The position numbers were made by a program, and so were the translations under genes. This document shows positions 45,351-54,700 of a stretch of 64,000 nucleotides of DNA, in pieces. The DNA lies in the NCBI RefSeq assembly GCF_050262165.1, contig NZ_CP189844.1. One strand, given 5' to 3'. The notes under the pieces are model-generated. The model did not search any database. It was not told the origin of the DNA and saw nothing but the letters and a program-made list of their open reading frames with translations. Source of the stretch: Parvimonas sp015257355. Lineage in GTDB: Bacteria; Bacillota; Clostridia; Tissierellales; Peptoniphilaceae. Within the stretch, counting starts at the first letter, position 1, and every line of letters begins with the position of its first letter.

Positions 45351-46025
45351 ATGGATAATGATGTAATATTAGAACTTAGAGATGTTTCTAAAATTTATGA
45401 GTCAGTTAATGCTCTTAGTAATATAAATTTAAAAGTAAAAAAAGGTGATTGGATTGCTATCATGGGTTCATCGGGTTCTGGAAAGACTACAATGATGAAT
45501 ATAATAGGATGTATGGATAGACCATCTAACGGACAGGTTTTAATAAATGGTGTGGATATTTCAAAAGAGAATCAAAAGAATCTTACTAATATAAGACGTG
45601 AAAAAATTGGACTTATTTTTCAACAATTCCATTTAATTAGTTATCTAACTGCTCTCGAAAATGTTATGGTTGCTCAGTATTATCATAGTATGATCGATGA
45701 AAAAGAAGCTTTAGAAGCACTTAGAAAAGTTGGTCTTGCTGATAGAGCAAAACATTTACCAAGTCAACTATCTGGTGGAGAGCAACAAAGAGTTTGTATA
45801 GCAAGAGCCTTGATAAATAATCCTGAAATAATTTTAGCGGATGAGCCAACAGGAAATTTAGATGAAGCAAACGAGGTTATGGTTATTGAAATTTTTAAAC
45901 AACTTCACAAAGAAGGTGCAACTATAATTGTTGTTACTCACGATCCTGAAGTTGGAGATGAAGCAATGAGAAAAATAACTTTAGATTATGGAAAAATTGT
46001 AGATGATAAATTATTGACAATATAA
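45351..46025 (+). CDS. ABC transporter ATPase (MacB/LolD type)
   Basis: 224 residues. Walker A GSSGSGKTT (about 38-46), Q-loop FQQFHLISYLTALENV, signature LSGGEQQR, Walker B IILADEPTGNLD, switch His in VVTHDPE. AAGGAG precedes the ATG. Completes a type VII ABC module with the two preceding permeases, matching the Cj1661-Cj1663 part of the Campylobacter P19 locus. Confidence 0.93.
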   Translation: MDNDVILELRDVSKIYESVNALSNINLKVKKGDWIAIMGSSGSGKTTMMNIIGCMDRPSNGQVLINGVDISKENQKNLTNIRREKIGLIFQQFHLISYLTALENVMVAQYYHSMIDEKEALEALRKVGLADRAKHLPSQLSGGEQQRVCIARALINNPEIILADEPTGNLDEANEVMVIEIFKQLHKEGATIIVVTHDPEVGDEAMRKITLDYGKIVDDKLLTI

Positions 46026-46058
46026 ATTGTTGATGTTATAATATGTTTGGTGATATAT

Positions 46059-46460
46059 ATGAAAAATATAAAAAATAAGATTTCTATTATTCTAATTTTA
46101 TCTCTTATATTTGTTACAGGATGTAGTTCAAAAAAAGAGTTAAAAGATGGAGTTTATGAAGGAAATTATAAGGATGAAATTGCAACTGTTAAAGTTGTAA
46201 TTACTATAAAAGATAAAAAGATTGTAGATTGTGTAAGAGAAGAACGAGATAATAAAAATAATAAGATTAAAGATGAAAATTACGGAAAAGATGATGCTGA
46301 TTTTAATTACAAACAAGCACAGAAAGCAGTAAAAAATAGCGAAGGATATGCGAAAAAGCTTGTTGAAGTACAAGACATTGACAAAGTAGATTCTGTAAGT
46401 GGAGCTACTGTTTCTTATAAAAGATTTAAAAGTGCTGTAAAAGATGCTTTAAATAAATAA
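46059..46460 (+). CDS. FMN-binding-domain lipoprotein
   Basis: 133 residues. Lipobox FVTGC (Cys22), then a single FMN_bind domain with the covalent flavin motif DSVSGATVS (Thr117 as acceptor), to which ApbE-type transferases attach FMN. The ribosome site is weak (GGTGAT). An extracellular flavoprotein within an FTR1-P19 island suggests electron delivery for iron reduction; in Campylobacter the corresponding position is filled by thioredoxin-like proteins. Confidence 0.85.
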   Translation: MKNIKNKISIILILSLIFVTGCSSKKELKDGVYEGNYKDEIATVKVVITIKDKKIVDCVREERDNKNNKIKDENYGKDDADFNYKQAQKAVKNSEGYAKKLVEVQDIDKVDSVSGATVSYKRFKSAVKDALNK

Positions 46461-46480
46461 TTTTTTAGGAGGATTTTTTC

Positions 46481-46939
46481 GTGAAAATATTGAAGAGCAA
46501 AACAGTAAATATTTTAGTTTTATTTTTAGGTCTAGTTTTAGCTTTAACACCATTTGTTATTGCACCTGTTTGTCCGCCTATGGCAAATGGGATGAGAATG
46601 AGTTGTTACTATAGCGGATTGTTAGCCACAGGTGCTGGAATTGGAATAATTATAACATCAATAATTTCAATTTTTGTTAAAAATAAAGTAATTAATGTTA
46701 TTTTATATATTGTTAATGTAGTTGCTGGATTAAGTGTGCATTTAATCCCTAATAGAATTATAAAAATTTCTATTGGAATGGGTATAGATGGAAATCCAAG
46801 ATTTATGGGATATTGTATGAAAGATAGTATGGAGTGTATAAAGCATAATACATTTACAATTGTTTCTATACTTGGAATAGCAATATCTATTGTTTCTTCA
46901 ATATATATTGTTTATGTTTTAATAAAAAAAGACAAATAA
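46481..46939 (+). CDS. DUF4418 membrane protein
   Basis: 152 residues, four membrane helices. Conserved features are IAPVCPPMANGMRMSCYYSG between helices 1 and 2 and RFMGYCMKDSMECIKHNT before helix 4: extracytoplasmic Cys/Met/His that could bind metal. Start is GTG with AGGAGG at 46467-46472. Function unknown; DUF4418 genes commonly accompany FtsX-type ABC modules. Confidence 0.8.
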   Translation: MKILKSKTVNILVLFLGLVLALTPFVIAPVCPPMANGMRMSCYYSGLLATGAGIGIIITSIISIFVKNKVINVILYIVNVVAGLSVHLIPNRIIKISIGMGIDGNPRFMGYCMKDSMECIKHNTFTIVSILGIAISIVSSIYIVYVLIKKDK

Positions 46940-46961
46940 GTTATAAAGAAAAGAGTATAAA

Positions 46962-48170
46962 ATGAGTAATAAAAAAATTGATATTAAGTTTTTGGCTAAA
47001 GAAAATATTAGGAAAAAACCACTTAGAAGTATTTCTTTAATCAGTATAATTGCTATTTTTGTAATATTTTTATTTTGTGGAACAATATTATCTACTAGTA
47101 TTTCTGGGGGAGTTAATAATTTATCAAATAGACTTGGTGCTGATATTATAGTAGTTCCGGAAGGGTACAAAGCTAATATTGAAAGTGTACTTCTAAAAGG
47201 TGAACCTAGTGAATTTTACTTACCAGACAATTCTTTAGAAAAAATAAAAACTATTGAAGGAATTGAGTCAGCGACTCCACAACTTTATGTAGCAACTCTT
47301 TCAGCTTCTTGTTGTTCTTATCCGGTACAAATTATTGGCATAGAGTACAGTTCTGATTTTATAATAAAACCTTGGTTACAAAAGACTCTAAATAGAGAGT
47401 TAAAAGATGATGAGGTTATTGTTGGAAGTAATATTGTTGGAGAAGCTAATTCAAAAGTGAAATTTTTTGACGAAGAACTTAATATAGTTGGAAAACTAGA
47501 ACAAACTGGAATGGGATTTGACGCTACAGTATTTGTTAACATGAAAACTGCAAAAAAACTAGCAAAAGCTAGTGAAAGAATACAAAAAAATCCTGCATCA
47601 GAAGGAGAAAAAATTTCAACAATTCTTTTGAAATTGAAGCCTAATTACAGTGCATCAGATGTTTCTAATAAAATTATGAAGGCCTATGCAAAAGATGGAA
47701 TATTTGCAATGTATAGTAAAAAATTTGTAAATGAAGTATCTTCTAACTTAAAGGTAATATCAAGTTATATTTATATTTCCATTTTAGTTATTTGGATTAT
47801 GTCAACGATTCTTTTAGCAGTTGTATTTTCAACAATTTTAAATGAAAGAAAGAAAGAACTTAGTATTTTAAGAATATTAGGCGCATCAAAGAAAAAATTA
47901 TCCAAGATAATTATGTATGAATCTTTATATATAGGATTATATGGGTCATTACTTGGAATAATCATTGGTATTATAGCAATTTTTTCTATAATGCCAATAA
48001 TTCAAAAAAACTTAAATTTACCATTTTTAACTCCTTCTTTTACAAACATATTTATGATATCAATTTTTAGTATGTTTGTGGGAACTGTAGTTGGTTGTTT
48101 ATCTTCTTTAAGTGCAACAAGAAAAATAAGCAAAGCAGATGCGTATTTAACGATGAGGGAGAATGACTAA
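46962..48170 (+). CDS. FtsX/MacB-like permease 3
   Basis: 402 residues. N-terminal helix (about 26-47), extracytoplasmic domain containing LSASCCSYPVQIIG, and three C-terminal helices with the coupling motif NERKKELSILRILGASKKKL. It overlaps the last ATPase region closely and forms a second ABC module, apparently with itself as homodimer. Confidence 0.87.
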   Translation: MSNKKIDIKFLAKENIRKKPLRSISLISIIAIFVIFLFCGTILSTSISGGVNNLSNRLGADIIVVPEGYKANIESVLLKGEPSEFYLPDNSLEKIKTIEGIESATPQLYVATLSASCCSYPVQIIGIEYSSDFIIKPWLQKTLNRELKDDEVIVGSNIVGEANSKVKFFDEELNIVGKLEQTGMGFDATVFVNMKTAKKLAKASERIQKNPASEGEKISTILLKLKPNYSASDVSNKIMKAYAKDGIFAMYSKKFVNEVSSNLKVISSYIYISILVIWIMSTILLAVVFSTILNERKKELSILRILGASKKKLSKIIMYESLYIGLYGSLLGIIIGIIAIFSIMPIIQKNLNLPFLTPSFTNIFMISIFSMFVGTVVGCLSSLSATRKISKADAYLTMREND

Positions 48171-48171
48171 T

Positions 48172-48849
48172 ATGCTAAAAATAGAAAATTTAATAAAAAC
48201 TTATGTAAGAGCAAATGAATTTAATGCAGTTGATGATGTAAATTTAACTGTAAAAAAAGGTGAATTTGTAGCTATAATTGGAAAATCTGGAAGTGGAAAA
48301 TCAACACTTTTAAATATAATATCTGGAGTATTAAGTCCTACAAATGGGACTGTTATTTTAGATAATAAAGAAATTAGTTCTTTATCGGATGATGATAAAT
48401 CTTTCATAAGAAATGATTCAATAGGATTTATTCCTCAATCTACTGTTGTTATATCTACTTTAAATGTATTAGATAATATTTGCTTGCCATTCTTTTTAAG
48501 TAAAAGAGAAGGAGATTCAATCGGGAGAGGCAGATATCTTTTAAAAGAATTAGGAATTGAACATTTAGAAAATTCTTATCCTAGAGAATTATCAGGAGGA
48601 GAGTTAAGAAGAGTTACTATAGCCAGAGCTTTAATGAATTATCCAAAGATTATTTTAGCAGATGAACCTACTTCGGATTTAGATGTAAGTACTACAAAGG
48701 AAGTTTTAGAAATTCTAAAAGAAATAAATAAAAAGTTAGGAACTTCTATTATACTTGTCACTCATGACCTTGCATGTTTAGAGTATGCAGATAAGATATA
48801 TACAATGGTTTCTGGAAAAATTACAGAAGGAAATAATATACAGATATAG
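48172..48849 (+). CDS. ABC transporter ATPase, second module
   Basis: 225 residues. Walker A GKSGSGKST, signature LSGGELRR, Walker B IILADEPTSDLD and VTHDLACLEYADK. ATG 48172, just after the permease 3 stop, has GAGGGAG ten bases upstream. Last gene of the iron island, followed by a terminator. Confidence 0.92.
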   Translation: MLKIENLIKTYVRANEFNAVDDVNLTVKKGEFVAIIGKSGSGKSTLLNIISGVLSPTNGTVILDNKEISSLSDDDKSFIRNDSIGFIPQSTVVISTLNVLDNICLPFFLSKREGDSIGRGRYLLKELGIEHLENSYPRELSGGELRRVTIARALMNYPKIILADEPTSDLDVSTTKEVLEILKEINKKLGTSIILVTHDLACLEYADKIYTMVSGKITEGNNIQI

Positions 48850-48881
48850 AAACTGATTAAATAATTTTAATCAGTTTTTAA
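48850..48881 (+). terminator. Iron-island terminator
   Basis: AAACTGATTAAA / TTTTAATCAGTTTTT. Confidence 0.8.
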
Positions 48882-48951
48882 TTTGAATAAAAATAATTTT
48901 ATGAAAACATTATTTATAAAAGAATGCTACATAAAAAAATATATAAATATA

Positions 48952-48980
48952 TGGACTTTTTTTGCTATATTTGATATAAT
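48952..48980 (+). promoter_or_regulatory. Promoter of the HPr-like gene
   Basis: TGGACT (48952-48957), 17 nt, TATAAT (48975-48980); the TTTGATATAAT context strengthens the -10. Confidence 0.55.
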
Positions 48981-49013
48981 TTCTCTAAAGTAAGAAAAAT
49001 AAAGGAGGCAATT

Positions 49014-49289
49014 ATGTTAAGGGAAAAGGTTGTAGTCAATTCGGAAATTGGGCTAAACGCTAGAGTAGCTTCTATGTTTTTAAGAAATTCAGTAAAATTT
49101 AATTCAGATATTATACTAATTAAAGATAATAACAGATATAATGGTAAGAGCATACTAAGTATCTTATCAATGCAAGCTGCAAATGGTGAGGAAATAGAAA
49201 TTGAAATAACTGGTGATGATGAAAAAGAGGCAATGGTAAGCTTAACTTCGTTTTTTGATAAAGACTTAAAAGAATTTTATACTATATAG
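49014..49289 (+). CDS. HPr-like protein lacking the active-site histidine (Crh-like)
   Basis: 91 residues of the HPr fold. HPr carries phosphate on His15 within GLHARPA; here the motif reads GLNARVA with Asn15 (codon AAC, 49056-49058). The regulatory site is kept: NGKSILSIL places Ser46 exactly where HPr kinase phosphorylates HPr. This is the pattern of Bacillus Crh (Gln15, Ser46), a regulator that cannot serve PTS phosphotransfer. No HPr kinase or CcpA gene is in the window. GGAGG precedes the ATG; single-gene unit. Confidence 0.85.
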   Translation: MLREKVVVNSEIGLNARVASMFLRNSVKFNSDIILIKDNNRYNGKSILSILSMQAANGEEIEIEITGDDEKEAMVSLTSFFDKDLKEFYTI

Positions 49290-49318
49290 AAAAATCTCTG
49301 AAAAGAGATTTTTTTTTA
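49290..49318 (+). terminator. Terminator of the HPr-like gene
   Basis: AAAATCTCT-GAAA-AGAGATTTT plus a run of Ts. Confidence 0.9.
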
Positions 49319-49684
49319 ATAATATATGACATAAGAACGAATTTTAAATAAATCAAAGAAAATAAAATTGATAAATTAAATAGTATTATTGAGTGTAAAA
49401 TAAAGAATTTCTTTTGAAAATCTATCAAAAATATTAATACTAGAAAGCAAAAACGCTTGAAATATCTTCTTTTTTTTTTGCTATACTTTACTTAGAATAT
49501 AGTTTGTATTTTCACTATATTTTACATAGAATAACCAAATATTAGTTATATACTAATAAAGAGTACATATTTAAAATTACATGCATTACAATTTAATAAC
49601 AAATGTTTTAAAACATATACTATTTATTTTTTTAATATATAACTGTATCTGGTTTTTCTAAAACTTTTTAAAAGGAGGCAAATT
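49319..49684 (+). promoter_or_regulatory. Regulatory region of the formate dehydrogenase operon
   Basis: 366 bp without a gene. It holds three dyads: AATATAGT...ACTATATT (49496-49503 with 49514-49521), ATTAGT-TATAT-ACTAAT (49541-49557), and the perfect palindrome ATGTTTTAAAACAT (49603-49616). A TTTGTATT half site at 49503-49510 also occurs in the lysR-glyA dyad. No convincing sigma-A promoter; the ribosome site AGGAGG is at 49673-49678. Confidence 0.5.
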
Positions 49685-50170
49685 ATGGCTTTTGTTTTTA
49701 ATGTTGAAGAAAATCAAGATAAAATAAATGAACTATGTGAATTTATTGATAAGAAAAAAGATATTCCTGGAGCATTAATGCCAGTATTACAGGAAGCACA
49801 AAGTATTTTTGGATATCTTCCAGAAGAAATTATGGATTTGATAGCTAAAAGAATGAAAATATTTCCTGCTAAAGTTTTTGGAGTAGCTACTTTTTATTCA
49901 CAATTTTCATTTATTCCAAAGGGCAAGTATCAAGTTGCTGTTTGTATGGGAACTGCTTGTTATGTAAAAGGAGCTCAAGAAATATTAAATGAGTTTTGTG
50001 ACAGAATAGGTGTTGAAGTTGGAGGAACTAGTGAAGATTTAAAATTTTCAGTTGCTCAAACACGTTGTATTGGAGAATGTAACTTAGCTCCAGTAGTTAC
50101 TATTAATGAAGACGTTTATGCACATATTAAAAAAGCAGATATCAGAAGAATAATGAGAAAATATAAATAG
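49685..50170 (+). CDS. NuoE-like [2Fe-2S] subunit of NAD-dependent formate dehydrogenase
   Basis: 161 residues. Thioredoxin-like ferredoxin domain with Cys87, Cys92, Cys128 and Cys132 (VCMGTACYVKG, RCIGECNLAP). Homologous to NuoE/HndA/HylA. It would relay electrons within the NADH-oxidoreductase module formed with the next gene. AGGAGG precedes the ATG; the following gene starts 11 bp later. Confidence 0.92.
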   Translation: MAFVFNVEENQDKINELCEFIDKKKDIPGALMPVLQEAQSIFGYLPEEIMDLIAKRMKIFPAKVFGVATFYSQFSFIPKGKYQVAVCMGTACYVKGAQEILNEFCDRIGVEVGGTSEDLKFSVAQTRCIGECNLAPVVTINEDVYAHIKKADIRRIMRKYK

Positions 50171-50180
50171 GGGTGATTTT

Positions 50181-51776
50181 ATGATAAAAACTGAAGTTGA
50201 TTTCAAGATACTAGATTCTATAAAAGAAGAAAACTATCCTCTATTAATTGAAAGGTTAAAACAAGAACCTGATAAGTACATAATTGACGATAAAGGTATT
50301 CGTCTAAAAGGGGAATTTTTTGAAAAACAAACAAGAATCGCATTAAAGAACTTTGGTGTTATTAATGAACATAGTGTTGAAGAATACGTTGCTCTAGGTG
50401 GTTATTATGCTTTAGCAAAAGTAATTAGTAGTTATTCACCTGAAGAAGTAGTTAATGAAATGAAAAATTCAGGACTTAGAGGACGTGGTGGTGCTGGTTT
50501 CCCAACAGGTAAAAAATGGGAAGGTGCTATGCAACAACCAGAAGGACAAAAATATGTAGTATGTAATGCAGATGAAGGAGATCCGGGTGCATTTATGGAT
50601 AGATCCATATTAGAAGGGGATCCACATTCTGTACTAGAGGGAATGGCTATTTGTGGGTATGCAATTGGTGCTGACAAAGGATTTATCTACGTTAGAGCTG
50701 AATATCCTAAGGCTGTTATAAATTTAAAAGAAGCTATTAAAAAGGCAGAAGAAAAAAATCTTCTTGGCTATAATATAATGGGAACGGATTTTAGTTTTCA
50801 TGTTGAATTAAGACTAGGTGCAGGAGCATTCGTATGTGGTGAAGGTACAGCACTTATAGAATCTATTGAAGGTAAACGTGGTATGCCTAGAACAAAGGTT
50901 TATAGAACAACTGTTAAAGGTCTATTCCAAAAACCAACAGTACTAAACAACGTTGAAACTTTTGCCAATGTTCCTCAAATAATGGAAAAAGGTTCACAAT
51001 GGTATAAATCAATAGGAACAGAAGATAGTTCGGGAACAAAAGTATTTGCTCTTGTAGGAAAAGTTGCTAACGCTGGATTAGTTGAAGTTCCGATGGGAAC
51101 AACTATTAATGAAATTGTTTATAATATCGGTGGTGGTACTGGTAATGACAAAAAAGTTAAAGCAGTACAAACTGGTGGACCATCTGGAGGATGTATTCCA
51201 ACTGACTATTTTGATACTCCAGTAGATTTTGGTTCTCTTGCTAAGATTGGATCAATCATGGGATCAGGTGGAATGGTTGTTATGGATGAAACTGACTGTA
51301 TGGTTGATATAGCTAGATTCTTCTTAGATTTTACAGTTGAAGAATCTTGTGGTAAATGTGTTCCTTGTAGAGAAGGTACAAAGAGAATGTTAGAATTATT
51401 AGAAAAAATCACTTCTGGTAAAGGTGAAGATGGTGACATTGAAAGACTTGAAGACCTTTCAGAAACTATTACTGTTGCATCTCTTTGTGGTTTAGGACAA
51501 ACTGCTGCAAATCCTGTAGTAAGTACACTTCATTATTTTAGAAATGAGTATGAAGCACATGTATATGATAAAAAATGTCCTGCAGGTGTTTGCCAATCAC
51601 TTCTTGAATTCTTTATTACAGACAAATGTATTGGATGTACTAAATGTGCTAAAGCGTGTCCAGTAGATTGTATTACAGGAGTTCAAAAAGAATTACATGT
51701 TATTGAACCATCTAAATGTATCAAATGTGCATCTTGTGAAGAGGCATGTCCAGTTGATGCTATAATTAGAAGATAG
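50181..51776 (+). CDS. NuoF-like NAD(H)/FMN subunit with C-terminal 2[4Fe-4S]
   Basis: 531 residues. FMN/NAD-binding LRGRGGAGFPTGKKW and GAGAFVCGEGTALIESIEG, the N3-type cluster SCGKCVPCREGTKR with SLCGLG, and a C-terminal bacterial ferredoxin domain CIGCTKCAKACPVDC / CIKCASCEEACP. The N-terminal thioredoxin-like [2Fe-2S] domain found in HydB/HylB is absent; about 75 residues without cysteines take its place. Function: NAD+ reduction with electrons from formate, perhaps coupled to ferredoxin. Confidence 0.92.
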   Translation: MIKTEVDFKILDSIKEENYPLLIERLKQEPDKYIIDDKGIRLKGEFFEKQTRIALKNFGVINEHSVEEYVALGGYYALAKVISSYSPEEVVNEMKNSGLRGRGGAGFPTGKKWEGAMQQPEGQKYVVCNADEGDPGAFMDRSILEGDPHSVLEGMAICGYAIGADKGFIYVRAEYPKAVINLKEAIKKAEEKNLLGYNIMGTDFSFHVELRLGAGAFVCGEGTALIESIEGKRGMPRTKVYRTTVKGLFQKPTVLNNVETFANVPQIMEKGSQWYKSIGTEDSSGTKVFALVGKVANAGLVEVPMGTTINEIVYNIGGGTGNDKKVKAVQTGGPSGGCIPTDYFDTPVDFGSLAKIGSIMGSGGMVVMDETDCMVDIARFFLDFTVEESCGKCVPCREGTKRMLELLEKITSGKGEDGDIERLEDLSETITVASLCGLGQTAANPVVSTLHYFRNEYEAHVYDKKCPAGVCQSLLEFFITDKCIGCTKCAKACPVDCITGVQKELHVIEPSKCIKCASCEEACPVDAIIRR

Positions 51777-51792
51777 GTTCAGGAGGTATATT

Positions 51793-54555
51793 ATGGCTAA
51801 TATGATTAATTTAACTATAAATGGTAAAAATGTTAGTGTTGAAAAAGGAACTACTATCATTGAAGCTGCTAAACAAGTTGGAATAGATATTCCTAACTTA
51901 TGTTATGAAAAGAGTCTTACTGCTTTTGCGGGTTGTAGAATGTGTGTTGTTGAAATTGAAGGAAGTAAAAAGTTAGAAACTGCTTGTTCTACTCTTGTTA
52001 AAGAAGGTATGGTTGTTACTACTGAAACTGAAAAATTAACTAAAATTAGAAGAAATATCTTAGATTTATTATTTTCTAATCATCCAAGTGACTGTTTAAC
52101 TTGTGAAATGGTAGGAAACTGTAAATTACAAGAATATTGTTACAGATATGGAATGAAAAAGGGAACTTGGATTGGAGAAGTTCAAAATCATGAAATTGAT
52201 GCTAATAACCCAGTAATGATTAGAGACCAAAATAAATGTATATTATGCGGTAAATGTGTAAGAGTATGTCAAGATGTCCAAGTTACTGGTGCAATTGACT
52301 TTGTAGATAGAGGTTTTCAATCAAAAATAGGAACTCATAAGAATTTAGATTTAAATACAGAAAACTGTAGATTCTGTGGACAATGTATTAGTGTTTGTCC
52401 AACAGCCGCATTACTAAACAAACAATTAATGGGAACAAGACCATGGGAAATTAAAAAAGTAAGAACAACTTGTCCATTCTGTGGAACTGGTTGTAACTTT
52501 GATTTAAATGTAAATGTTAAGACTGGAAAAGTTATAGGAGTTACTCCAAATGAAGATTCTCCTATAAATGGAACAGAACTATGTGTTAAAGGACGTTTCC
52601 ATACAGACTTAATTAATAGTCCGGATAGATTAACAGATCCATTAATTAAGAGAAATGGAGTTTTTGAAAAAGCTACTTGGGAAGAAGCTTTAGATTTAGT
52701 TGCTTCTAAATTAAATGAAACTAAAGAAAAATTCGGACCAGATGCAATTGCTGGTTTAAGTTCTGCTAGAACATGTAATGAAGATAACTTTGCATTCCAA
52801 AAAATGATGCGTGTTGCAATTGGTACAAATAACGTTGACCACTGTGCTAGAACCTGACATGCTCCTACAGTTGCAGGTCTTGCAACAACATTAGGTTCAG
52901 GAGCGATGACAAACTCTGTAAACGAAGTTTTTAAAACAGATTTAATGTTTGTAATTGGTTCAAATACAACTGAAGCGCATCCAATAATTGGTAATAAAAT
53001 GCAACAAGCGCATAGACAAGGTAAAAAATTAATAGTAGTAGATCCTAGAAAGACTGAATTAGCTAGAGAAGCTGATTTACACATTTCATTAAAATCTGGA
53101 ACAGATGCTGCTTTAATCAATGGTATAATGCATATTATAATTGAAGAAGAACTATATGCAAAAGAATATGTTGAATCAAAAGTTGAAAGATTTGAAGAAG
53201 TTAAAGAACTTGTTTCAAAGTATAATCCAGAGCTTGTAAGTAAAATTACTACTGTTCCAGTAGATCAAATCTATGAAGCTGCTAGAATGTATGCAAATGC
53301 TGAAAGAGCCGGAATATTCTATACATTAGGAATTACTGAACATACAACTGGTACATCAAATGTAATGAATTTATCTAATTTAGCTTTATTATGTGGAAAT
53401 ATTGGAATTGAAGGAGCTGGTATAAACCCACTTCGTGGACAAAATAATGTTCAAGGTGCTTGTGATATGGCTGCTTTACCAAATTATTTCCCAGGATACC
53501 ATAAAGTATTAGAAGAAGAAAATGTTAAAAAATTTGAAGAACATTGGAATTGTACGTTAAATAGGAAGATGGGTTTAAGAATTCCTGAAATGTTAGATGG
53601 TGCTGCCGAAGGTTCAGTTAAAGCAATGTACATTATGGGTGAAGATCCTGTGTTATCAGATCCTGATGCAAATCATGTTAAACACGCTTTAAATAATTTA
53701 GATTTTTTAGTAGTTCAAGATATTAACTTAACTGAAACAGCTAAACTTGCAGATGTTATTTTACCTGCTACATGTTATGCTGAAAAAGATGGTACATTTA
53801 CTGCTTCTGAAAGAAGAGTTCAAAGAGTAAGAAAAGCTGTTGAAGCTCCTGGACAAGCTAGATTGGATTGGTCTATATTAGCAGATGTTTCTACTAGACT
53901 TGGAGGTAAAGGATTTGATTGGAAATGTGCAGAAGATATTTTCAATGAAATTAGAAAATGTATTCCTACTTATAGTGGAATTACTTACGAAAAAATCGAA
54001 AGGTTAAATGGAGTTCAATGGCCTTGTACTTCTGAAGAACATGAAGGTACTAAATATCTTCATAAGGGAAGATTTACAAGAGGAGAAAGAGCTCTTATGA
54101 TTCCTGTAGAATATGAAGGACCAAAAGAACTTGAAAATGAAGAATATCCTATTATTTTATCAACTGGTAGAACATTATATCATTATAATGTTATGACAAG
54201 ATATTCTGATGCTCTTGATGGAATTCTTCCACATGAATTAATAGAAATTTGTGCAGAAGATGCAGCTAAATATGGTTTAGAAGATGGAGACTTCATGAGA
54301 GTTACTTCTAGAAGAGGTAGTGTAGTTGGTAGAGCGAAGATTACTGAAAAAGTAAAACCAGGATTAATTTATATGACATTCCACTTTGCCGAAACACCTG
54401 TAAACCAATTAACTAGTGCGCATTATGATCCTATAACAAAAACAGCTGAATACAAAGTAACAGCTGTTAATATTAAGAAAGTAAATAAACTTGATAAAGG
54501 ATTAGAAAGTGAAAAGTTTGTTGACTTAAATGAATTAGTGGAAGAAATAGTATAG
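51793..54555 (+). CDS. fdhA: Formate dehydrogenase catalytic subunit, selenocysteine-containing
   Basis: 920 residues reading through TGA 52855-52857 as Sec355. N-terminal NuoG-like [2Fe-2S] (CYEKSLTAFAGCRMC), the His-Cys3 cluster HPSDCLTCEMVGNC, two [4Fe-4S] motifs (CILCGKCVRVC, CRFCGQCISVC), then the Mo/W-bis-MGD domain with CPFCGTGCNF and NVDHCART-U-HAPTVAGLA, exactly the Sec position of clostridial FdhF. The frame resumes in register straight after the UGA. Catalyses formate/CO2 interconversion; with the NuoE/F-like subunits it is NAD-linked and possibly bifurcating. Requires selA/B/C/D elsewhere. Confidence 0.95.
52855..52886 (+). promoter_or_regulatory. Sec UGA codon and SECIS hairpin
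   Basis: UGA at 52855-52857, 12 nt, then GTTGCA-GGTCT-TGCAAC (52870-52886). The stem, GGTCT loop and distance closely match the E. coli fdhF SECIS (GGUUGCAGGUCUGCACC), the SelB-binding element. Confidence 0.92.
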
Positions 54556-54583
54556 TTCTAGTTAAATGATATTTTTAAATTTT

Positions 54584-54616
54584 AGATTGGGAAGTTAAAA
54601 CTTCCCAATCTTTTTA
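54584..54616 (+). terminator. Formate dehydrogenase operon terminator
   Basis: AGATTGGGAAG / CTTCCCAATCT followed by TTTT. Confidence 0.9.
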
Positions 54617-54635
54617 TGTAATTTTAGTTTTATTA

Positions 54636-54664
54636 TTGAAACTTATCTAATTTTAATATATACT
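54636..54664 (+). promoter_or_regulatory. Two-component operon promoter
   Basis: TTGAAA (54636-54641), 17 nt, TATACT (54659-54664). Confidence 0.65.
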
Positions 54665-54700
54665 AATAGTAATCAGTTTTAAATTTTAAAGGAGGCAATA

